DNA of 46,907 nt from Bryobacteraceae bacterium (GTDB lineage: Bacteria; Acidobacteriota; Terriglobia; Bryobacterales; Bryobacteraceae), in assembly GCA_025980665.1 (NCBI GenBank), contig JAICXC010000030.1:1-46907 (forward strand), written 5' to 3'. Positions 40,767 to 46,907 of this stretch are shown here, one piece after another. The translations under genes and the position numbers were made by a program. Position 1 is the stretch's first letter, and each line of letters starts with the position of its first letter. The notes below the pieces were generated by a model. It was given only the letters and a program-made list of their open reading frames with translations, was not told the DNA's origin and did not search any database.

Positions 40767-41858
40767 ATGAAACATCATTTGGACGCTCGTCATTTAGGTG
40801 CTCTTTTGGCCGCCGCTGCCCTGTTGGGGATACCTGCCGCCGCCCAGTCGTCCGTGCCGGAGATCGCTTTCGATTCTGCCGTCGACCCGCTGAAATTCCC
40901 AACCAACATCCATTTGGGTGAAGTAGCCGGCGTGGCGACCAACTCCAAGGGCGATGTCTTTGTCTACACGCGGACTGGCCATCCGACCATCTCGATCGGC
41001 ACGGCGCGGCCCTTCGCCCACGGCGGCTCCCGGTTGTTCCAGTTCGACAAAACCGGGAAATTTGTGCGCGAAATCGGACAGGATTCCTATGGATTCCTGG
41101 TTGCGCAACAGGTGCGCGTCGATCCGCAGGACAACATCTGGGTGGTCGATCAGATGTCCAGTATGGTCATCAAGTTCGATCCGGCTGGGCAAGTGCAACT
41201 ATTGCTGGGCAGGAAGTCCGAATCGGAGCGGCTGCCGGCAGCTTCTCAGGCGCTTGCAGCTGGCACGACCGGACGTGGCGGACGCGGCGGAGGGCTTCCC
41301 GGCGCTGGTCAGCAGAGCGACGTTTTTCAACGGCCGACCGACGTGGGGTGGGATGCGGCTGGCAATATCTATGTAGCCGATGGCTACGGTAACGCCCGGG
41401 TTGCCAAGTTCGACAAAAACGGAAAGTTCATCAAATCCTGGGGTTCTCGAGGGAGCGAGAACGGTCAGTTCAACATAGCCCACGGAATCGCCATCGATGC
41501 GCAGGGCAACGTATACGTCGCCGACAGTGGGAATAAGAGAATTCAAGTCTTCGACGGCGACGGAACCTTCAAGACGCAGATCTCAAACATCGGAGCTCCG
41601 GCGGCGATTTGCATTACGCCCGGACCCCGCCAATACCTTTACAGCTCCAACTCCAACCCTCCCGAGAATATCGACACTGACGGCGAAATTTACAAAATGG
41701 AGCTGAACGGTAAAATTGTCGGCAAGTTTGGCAAAGCCGGCAAGCTGCCGAAGGAATTCGGAACGGTCAACGCCATTAGTTGCCGTAGCGAAAGCGACTT
41801 GCTTGTGGGAGAGATCGGCAACTGGAGAATCCAGAAGCTTACGCTCCATTCAAATTAG
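40767..41858 (+). CDS. Secreted NHL-repeat protein (copy 2)
   Basis: A 363-residue paralogue of the preceding protein with its own signal peptide (ending IPAAAQSS). It shares the same repeat order (GVATNSKGDVFVYTRTG, VDPQDNIWVVDQMSSMVIKFDPAG, VGWDAAGNIYVADGYGNARVAKFDKNG, IAIDAQGNVYVADSGNKRIQVFD) but carries two insertions: about 13 residues in the first blade (HPTISIGTARPFAHG) and a Gly/Arg-rich loop (TTGRGGRGGGLPGAG) after the second. AAGGAGAC precedes the ATG. The pair evidently arose by tandem duplication and is cotranscribed. Confidence 0.85.
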   Translation: MKHHLDARHLGALLAAAALLGIPAAAQSSVPEIAFDSAVDPLKFPTNIHLGEVAGVATNSKGDVFVYTRTGHPTISIGTARPFAHGGSRLFQFDKTGKFVREIGQDSYGFLVAQQVRVDPQDNIWVVDQMSSMVIKFDPAGQVQLLLGRKSESERLPAASQALAAGTTGRGGRGGGLPGAGQQSDVFQRPTDVGWDAAGNIYVADGYGNARVAKFDKNGKFIKSWGSRGSENGQFNIAHGIAIDAQGNVYVADSGNKRIQVFDGDGTFKTQISNIGAPAAICITPGPRQYLYSSNSNPPENIDTDGEIYKMELNGKIVGKFGKAGKLPKEFGTVNAISCRSESDLLVGEIGNWRIQKLTLHSN

Positions 41859-41881
41859 ATAAGTCTGGACGTCATCGGGAT

Positions 41882-41910
41882 GTAACACTCACTTCGTGAA
41901 CATAGTGTTA
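41882..41910 (+). terminator. Stem-loop between NHL gene and ppk1
   Basis: TAACACT (41882-41888) pairs with AGTGTTA (41904-41910), with an inner CAC-TTC-GTG mini-stem. It is followed by GCTTTAGAGTTT, which is only partly T-rich, so termination would be weak; it could equally separate the transcripts or stabilise the 3' end. Confidence 0.35.
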
Positions 41911-41938
41911 GCTTTAGAGTTTACTGTCCGGCGAGCTC

Positions 41939-44065
41939 ATGCCAACCGACAAAGACTCTTCCGCGGCCCGGGCCCAAGCGTTGACTCTCGAAGATCCGTG
42001 GCTCGTCCATAATCGCGAGCTCAGTCTTCTCGCTTTCCAGGAACGCGTGCTGGGTGAAGCCAGGGAGCCCTTCAATCCACTTCTCGAACGGCTCAACTTT
42101 CTTTCCATTTTTGGCTCCAACATCGATGAGTTTTTCATGGTGCGGGTCGCCGGTCTGAAACAAAAGGCCGCTTCGGGAATTGGAGACGTCACAGCCGGCG
42201 GCATGTCTGGAACCGACCTTCTTGAAGCGATCCGGTCGGAGGTCGTTCGCCTGACCGACGAAGCTTATCGCTGCCTGCATGAAGATATTCGCCCCGAGCT
42301 TGGCGGCGCCGGCATCATCCTGGTCGATTATGGCGATCTCAGCGAAGCCGATCGCACTCGTCTAAACGAATATTTCCATCGAACCGTTTTCCTGGTGCTC
42401 GCCCCACTCGCGTTTGACCCTGGCCGGCCTTTCCCGCACATCTCAAACCTGAGCCTGAATCTCGCCGTGGTGGTGCAGGATGCCCGCGGCGAGGAGCATT
42501 TCGCCCGGGTCAAGATCCCCAACACACTTCCTCAATTGGTGCCGGTGCCCCCGTCGGAAGGCGGCGAAAGATCCTCGCGCTTCGTGTGGCTGGAGGAGCT
42601 GATCATCGCCAACCTGCAAGCTCTTTTTCCTGGTCTCGAAATCAAGGAAGCGCATCCGTTCCATGTTACGCGCGATGCCGAGACATCCATTCAAGAGCTC
42701 GAAAGCGACGACCTTCTCGAAACCATCGAAGAAGCGGTGTGGCGACGGCGATTTCGCGACGTCGTTCGGCTGCAGGTGGATACCAGGATCTCGGCGCATA
42801 TCCTCGCAATCCTCACCAGCCAACTCGAACTTCATGAGAAGGACGTCTATCTGATCGAGGGCCCGCTGGACCTAAAGCGTCTGCGGGAACTGTACGCTTT
42901 GGACCGTCCGGACCTCAAATACAAACCGTTCCTTCCTTATACGCCGCCAGGGCTGCAACCTAACGCCAAGGAAGATATTTTCACGCTGATCCGTGGCGGC
43001 GATGTCCTTCTGCACCATCCCTTCGAGTCTTTCCAACCCGTAGTGGAATTCATTCGCCGTGCGGCTCGCGATCCGGATGTCCTGGCGATAAAGATAACCC
43101 TCTATCGCGTCGGCCGAAACTCGCCGATTGTGCAGGCTCTCCTCGAAGCGGTCGAGGAGGGCAAGCAGGTCTCGGTATTGCTGGAGCTGAAAGCCCGGTT
43201 CGATGAAGAGAGCAACATCGAATGGGCCAAAGCGCTGGAGCGCGAAGGCGTGCATGTGATCTACGGGTTAGTCGGGCTCAAGGTCCATTCCAAGATCGCT
43301 CTGGTGGTCCGGCGCGAGGGCGATATCATGCGCCGCTACGTCCATATGGGCACAGGCAATTATAATCCGCTAACGGCGCGCATGTATACCGACTTGAGTC
43401 TGTTCACCTGCGATGAACAGATCGGCGCGGATGCAACCGACCTGTTCAACTATCTGACGGGTTATTCGGCTAAGACCGACTTCCGCAAACTGCTGGTCGC
43501 CCCGGTCAGTTTGCGGCGCCGGATGGAAGGTATGATCCTCCGGGAAATCCAAATCGCCAAACAGGGCGGCAAGGGTCATCTCATTTTCAAGATGAACGCC
43601 CTGGAAGATCCGGAAATGATCAAGCTGCTCTACCGAGCCTCGCAGGCGGGCGTACAGGTGGATCTGCTGGTGCGCGGGCTATGTTGCTTGCGGCCCGGAG
43701 TCCCGGGGGTCAGCGATCGAATCCGGGTGATCAGCATAATCGGCAGGTTCCTCGAGCACACACGCATCTATTACTTCCGCAACGGAGGGCGCGAGGAAAT
43801 CTACCTCGGCAGCGCGGATTTGATGCTTCGTAATCTCAATCACCGGATCGAAATCGTGTTTCCGGTAGAGAGTCCCGCCCTGGTGCAGCGGCTCCGCAAG
43901 GAGATTCTCGAAGTGTATCTGGCCGATACCGTCAACGCCTATCAGGCGCACAGCGATGGTTCTTACACACGAGCTCCGCGCAGCGAGACTTCCGGCGGCG
44001 TCGACAGCCAGCAGCGCTGCATGACTCGACGGAGCTCCCGAGTTCAATGGAATGAGCGCCTTTGA
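41939..44065 (+). CDS. ppk1: Polyphosphate kinase 1
   Basis: Reversibly makes polyphosphate from ATP at the membrane. A 708-residue protein of normal length with the N-terminal domain NRELSLLAFQERVLGEA and SNIDEFFMVRVAGLK, the catalytic core KITLYRVGRNSPIVQALLEA and KVHSKIALVVRRE with the autophosphorylated His (about residue 450), HMGTGNYNPLTARMYTDLS, and the second-histidine region LGSADLMLRNLNHRIEIVFP. The last ~25 residues are an Arg/Ser-rich tail. Preceding ribosome-binding sequence is weak. It is followed by a STAS-domain gene, and a PPK2 lies at 15 kb. Confidence 0.94.
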   Translation: MPTDKDSSAARAQALTLEDPWLVHNRELSLLAFQERVLGEAREPFNPLLERLNFLSIFGSNIDEFFMVRVAGLKQKAASGIGDVTAGGMSGTDLLEAIRSEVVRLTDEAYRCLHEDIRPELGGAGIILVDYGDLSEADRTRLNEYFHRTVFLVLAPLAFDPGRPFPHISNLSLNLAVVVQDARGEEHFARVKIPNTLPQLVPVPPSEGGERSSRFVWLEELIIANLQALFPGLEIKEAHPFHVTRDAETSIQELESDDLLETIEEAVWRRRFRDVVRLQVDTRISAHILAILTSQLELHEKDVYLIEGPLDLKRLRELYALDRPDLKYKPFLPYTPPGLQPNAKEDIFTLIRGGDVLLHHPFESFQPVVEFIRRAARDPDVLAIKITLYRVGRNSPIVQALLEAVEEGKQVSVLLELKARFDEESNIEWAKALEREGVHVIYGLVGLKVHSKIALVVRREGDIMRRYVHMGTGNYNPLTARMYTDLSLFTCDEQIGADATDLFNYLTGYSAKTDFRKLLVAPVSLRRRMEGMILREIQIAKQGGKGHLIFKMNALEDPEMIKLLYRASQAGVQVDLLVRGLCCLRPGVPGVSDRIRVISIIGRFLEHTRIYYFRNGGREEIYLGSADLMLRNLNHRIEIVFPVESPALVQRLRKEILEVYLADTVNAYQAHSDGSYTRAPRSETSGGVDSQQRCMTRRSSRVQWNERL

Positions 44066-44127
44066 ACAGTAACCGGATCGTCATCCATTCGCAAAACTTG
44101 CGTGGTAGCCTCGATAATTCGAAGCTC

Positions 44128-44481
44128 ATGAAGGAACTAAAAATCGAGACTGAAGCTGGGGCTTCTGGAGTACGCATCTTTCGGCTCGCTGGACCGCTGA
44201 CCTTGGGATCCATATTTGAATTCCAAGACTTGGCACGTTCCGATGCCAACTCCGCGGTCGTCATTGACTTATCGGGAGTGCCTTATATGGACTCTGCCGG
44301 GCTCGGTGCGGTGCTCGGCATCATGGCTTCCTGCCAGCGGACGCAACGAGGTTTTGGGATCACCGGCGCCACCGATCGAATTCAGACGCTGTTCGCCGTT
44401 GCCGGCGTTGCGGGACTGATTCCCGCGTTCGCTAGCGTGGAACTCGCGGAGCGGCAGTTATCTAGCGCCGCGTCCGCGTAA
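44128..44481 (+). CDS. STAS-domain anti-sigma-factor antagonist
   Basis: A 117-residue STAS protein: KIETEAGASGVRIFRLAGPLTLGSIFEFQ, then VVIDLSGVPYMDSAGLGAVLGIM with the conserved phosphorylatable Ser in DSAG. This is the SpoIIAA/RsbV pattern that binds an anti-sigma kinase and releases a sigma factor. ATG 44128 is preferred, where STAS similarity begins; the frame is open further upstream to a TTG at 44062 that overlaps the ppk1 stop. Cognate kinase and sigma factor are not in the window. Linkage to ppk1 suggests partner-switching control in a phosphate-stress setting. Confidence 0.85.
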   Translation: MKELKIETEAGASGVRIFRLAGPLTLGSIFEFQDLARSDANSAVVIDLSGVPYMDSAGLGAVLGIMASCQRTQRGFGITGATDRIQTLFAVAGVAGLIPAFASVELAERQLSSAASA

Positions 44482-44513
44482 TTCGTTCCTCGATATTCAA
44501 CCTCGCTACGGGA

Positions 44514-46907
44514 TCAGAAGTAGAACTTCGCCCCGACTTGCAGAATACGCTGGCTATTGGCGCGAACCGTGTTGAGCGTCCCGAAGCCAAATCGGCCGCC
44601 CGTCCCGCCGAGCTGCGTTGGCAGGTTCGCCACCTGGCCCGCGGCATTGAAGGTAATGGCGGTGTTGAACGTGCCGAATTCCGCGTGGTTGAAGGCATTG
44701 TAAGCTTCCAAACGGAGCTCGACCCGGGCTCGTTCCTTAATCGGGATAGTCTTGAACAGGCTCATGTCCCAATTCTGAAGTCCGGGACCACGGAGACGGT
44801 CATAGCCGGAATCGAGGCCTACGCTGCCCTTCTGCGCCGGTGCGAAGCACGATGTATTGATAAACGCATCCAGCGTCCGGTCGCTCGCGGCCTTATTCGG
44901 GTTACACGTGAAGACCACGCGAGGCGCCACGTCTTCGCTTCCCGTGATCATGCGATTCAGCGTTGTTTGGGCGACACCGCTGACGGCATAGCCAATGGCG
45001 GTGCCGTTTGAAGTTATATTCACAGGCGCACCACTCGAGACGCTGGTCAGGCCCGAAAGCCGCCAGCCGTTGAGCACCACCCGCGTGGGCGCATTGTCCA
45101 GGAACGACGCTTTACGCACGTCAGGAATGCTGTAAATGTAGTTGACCACCAGCGACTGCGTCCGGTCCTGCGGAAGCGGGCCGTAGCCGGCGGCGCGGGT
45201 ATCGTTGATATGCCCAACCGAGACGCCCAAGGCCTTCGACCAGGTATACGACACGCCGAATTGGAGTCTCGCACCCACACGGCGGTTTAGAGAGGCCTGC
45301 AGCGCGTTGTAATTGTTGTTGGTTCCCCAGGTATAGTCGGTCGCGTTCGTGTAGCCGGCGTACGGACGATAGAAGTTCACGGGCAGGTTGGTGGTGCCAT
45401 CGAACTTGGGAGTCACGTTCGGGTCTTGGGTGCTGGGCAACCACGCGCTTCCCAGAGGCGCCAGGTTGAAGGGCTGCGCAAGCCACAGATGGCGCGATTG
45501 CGAGCCGACATAAGAAATCTCCGTAAAGAGGTTCCCGGGAAGCTCTCGCTGAATGCCCACGTTGTAGTTATAGACGGTTGGAACGTGCCCGTCCGAAGAC
45601 AGCTTGTTCAGGGCGTTCGGGAAGAACGTTCCCGGACTGCTGGCGATGTCAGCAACGTTTCCGTAATAAAGCTGCGCCGTCCGCAAATTGGGAGGATTCG
45701 TCGTATAGTTGCTGGTGATACCGATTCCGAAGGTTGCTACGCGCTCATAGAAAACCCCGCCGCCCATACGAAAGACGGTCTTGTCATTGAGCTGGTAGGC
45801 GACGCCGATCCGGGGACCCCAGTGCGGCCCACGATCTTGCATCAGGCCTTCCGGCGTACCGTTCACTCCCGACTGTACCAATCCATTATTGATGTTTCCG
45901 ACACCGGGCACGATCGCGCCGATGAAAGGTTTGGGGAGAAGCTCGCCCGTGATCGGGTTTCGCGCCACCTGACTGGAACCGCTTCCGAACGGTTGGTAGT
46001 AGACGACCCGTTGGCTTTGGTCGTACTTCGAAGGATCGAAACTCGACATCAAGCCGAGGGTATCGTGGAACGGCGCGATGAACGCGACACGAAGACCATA
46101 GTTCAACGTCAGTTTGCGCGTAACTTTCCAGGTATCCTGGCCATAGAACTCGAAGTTATGGTAGGGATAACTCGGGAGCGGATCTTTGTTGATCTGCTGA
46201 TAGTTCAGGTAGTTCCCTAGCAAGGCATTTGAAAAGGCCCAGCCGGTGTCACCCGGATTGTTGGAATCCCGTCCGAAGTCGATGGTGCCGTTGTAAGGCC
46301 TGAAGGCGTTTTCCGTCTTCACCGCGTACTCGTAGTAGACTCCGGCCTTGATGGTGTGATTACCTTTGATCTTGGTGATGTTATCGATGTAGTTCCAAAC
46401 CGGATTTCGATTCGCGTAAGGTGTGCCAGCAAAACTGGTAAACTGGCTGCCGCTGGGGCCCGGAATCCCGCTGAAATTGAAATTCGGAATGACTCCCGAG
46501 ATGTTGGCATCAGGATATAGCAACGGGATGGTGATCTTTGATACCGACCGGTAATACGGACTGCCGGCTGGCGGCGCGTTGCCCGGAATTCCGTTCACCG
46601 TGTAGCCAAATTGGAATTTGTTGAAGAGCGTCGGGGTAATGATCGTAGAGGCGCTAGTCGTAAGGGACCAGCCGTAGGTGGGCGCGAAGAACGGGGTCAG
46701 CCCCAGTTGATTGCTCGTGTCGGCCCGTCCGTACGGAACGTTCTGCGTTTGCTTGTTATCGAGTCCGCGTACGAAAAAGTGCCATTTCTCGTTCAGATTG
46801 TAGTCGACGCGATAGATCTGATCGTACGAAGGCTGAGAGCTGGGGATCTGGGACTGATAGTTATAGCCGGGCTGCCCAACAACGTTCGGCAACGGCAGCC
46901 AATTTAG
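44514..46907 (-). CDS. TonB-dependent receptor, Oar-like (C-terminal part)
   Basis: At least 797 residues of an outer-membrane beta-barrel; the frame is open to the window edge, so the N terminus (signal, carboxypeptidase-regulatory-like domain, plug) is missing. The visible part has the long acidobacterial Oar-type features: YDQIYRVDYNLNEKWHFFVRGLDNK, repeated Tyr/Asn/Gly-rich barrel strands (FYGQDTWKVTRKLTLNYGLRV), and the typical end LRLEAYNAFNHAEFG ... RILQVGAKFYF with the terminal aromatic residue. Such receptors import large substrates or surface components using TonB. The gene converges on the STAS gene; the gap is 32 bases with no clear terminator. Confidence 0.88.
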   Translation of the reverse strand, partial: LNWLPLPNVVGQPGYNYQSQIPSSQPSYDQIYRVDYNLNEKWHFFVRGLDNKQTQNVPYGRADTSNQLGLTPFFAPTYGWSLTTSASTIITPTLFNKFQFGYTVNGIPGNAPPAGSPYYRSVSKITIPLLYPDANISGVIPNFNFSGIPGPSGSQFTSFAGTPYANRNPVWNYIDNITKIKGNHTIKAGVYYEYAVKTENAFRPYNGTIDFGRDSNNPGDTGWAFSNALLGNYLNYQQINKDPLPSYPYHNFEFYGQDTWKVTRKLTLNYGLRVAFIAPFHDTLGLMSSFDPSKYDQSQRVVYYQPFGSGSSQVARNPITGELLPKPFIGAIVPGVGNINNGLVQSGVNGTPEGLMQDRGPHWGPRIGVAYQLNDKTVFRMGGGVFYERVATFGIGITSNYTTNPPNLRTAQLYYGNVADIASSPGTFFPNALNKLSSDGHVPTVYNYNVGIQRELPGNLFTEISYVGSQSRHLWLAQPFNLAPLGSAWLPSTQDPNVTPKFDGTTNLPVNFYRPYAGYTNATDYTWGTNNNYNALQASLNRRVGARLQFGVSYTWSKALGVSVGHINDTRAAGYGPLPQDRTQSLVVNYIYSIPDVRKASFLDNAPTRVVLNGWRLSGLTSVSSGAPVNITSNGTAIGYAVSGVAQTTLNRMITGSEDVAPRVVFTCNPNKAASDRTLDAFINTSCFAPAQKGSVGLDSGYDRLRGPGLQNWDMSLFKTIPIKERARVELRLEAYNAFNHAEFGTFNTAITFNAAGQVANLPTQLGGTGGRFGFGTLNTVRANSQRILQVGAKFYF

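Noticed and set aside
1..46907. CRISPR array, complete insertion sequence or intact prophage
   Set aside because: No evenly spaced repeats, no transposase and only one integrase fragment were seen on either strand.

Overview
The window looks like a chromosomal segment of a moderately GC-rich soil bacterium of the phylum Acidobacteriota, most likely the Bryobacterales/Solibacter side. This is inferred from the mix of families: an Oar-like TonB-dependent receptor, a DUF6152 protein, secreted proteins of acidobacterial type, tandem NHL-repeat proteins and a Pgi related to Tal-Pgi fusions. No 16S rRNA is present, so the taxonomy is an inference.

Region 1 (1-8.9 kb, almost all minus strand) is housekeeping: tRNA-Glu(CTC), an APC amino-acid permease, then a tightly packed operon read from high to low coordinates: VOC protein, acylphosphatase, apt, ispE, prs, rplY/ctc, pth, rpsF, rpsR, rplI and a HEAT/SEC-C protein. 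Several start/stop codons overlap as ATGA.

Region 2 (9-22.5 kb) is a stress and ion-homeostasis neighbourhood. It holds a DUF6152 protein and a divergent secreted protein, a TauE/SafE exporter, CsbD with a DUF3185-like membrane protein, a ferritin-like protein, a second APC transporter, a class PPK2 polyphosphate kinase, glucose-6-phosphate dehydrogenase, a B12-binding radical SAM protein and an MgtA-type Mg2+ P-type ATPase. Upstream of mgtA lie three very small genes, one of them a 52-residue DUF3309-like protein. A degenerate receiver protein is transcribed away from them. Two sigma-54-like promoter motifs and several leader hairpins lie here.

Region 3 (22.5-36 kb) is lipid and carbon metabolism. 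A three-gene minus-strand unit encodes cyclopropane fatty acid synthase, a DHCR24-like FAD oxidoreductase and a membrane protein, which suggests modification of phospholipid acyl chains beyond plain cyclopropanation. A plus-strand run encodes an NADPH:quinone-type reductase, a fungal-type cytosine deaminase, malate synthase A and glycolate oxidase GlcD-GlcE-GlcF (glycolate to glyoxylate to malate), then a bactofilin and a stand-alone phosphoglucose isomerase.

Region 4 (36-47 kb) is more accessory. It has a secreted protein, a C-terminal remnant of a tyrosine recombinase, tRNA-Lys(TTT), a histidine kinase with an AhpD-like N-terminal domain flanked by a near-copy of the tRNA 3' end, two tandem NHL proteins, polyphosphate kinase 1 with a STAS protein, and the C-terminal part of a TonB-dependent receptor that runs off the window end.

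The observations most worth following are the AhpD-like/PAS histidine kinase beside tRNA-Lys, the cfa/FAD-oxidoreductase/membrane-protein operon, the small-protein leader genes of mgtA, and the fungal-type cytosine deaminase in the glycolate operon. No CRISPR array, complete insertion sequence or intact prophage was seen.
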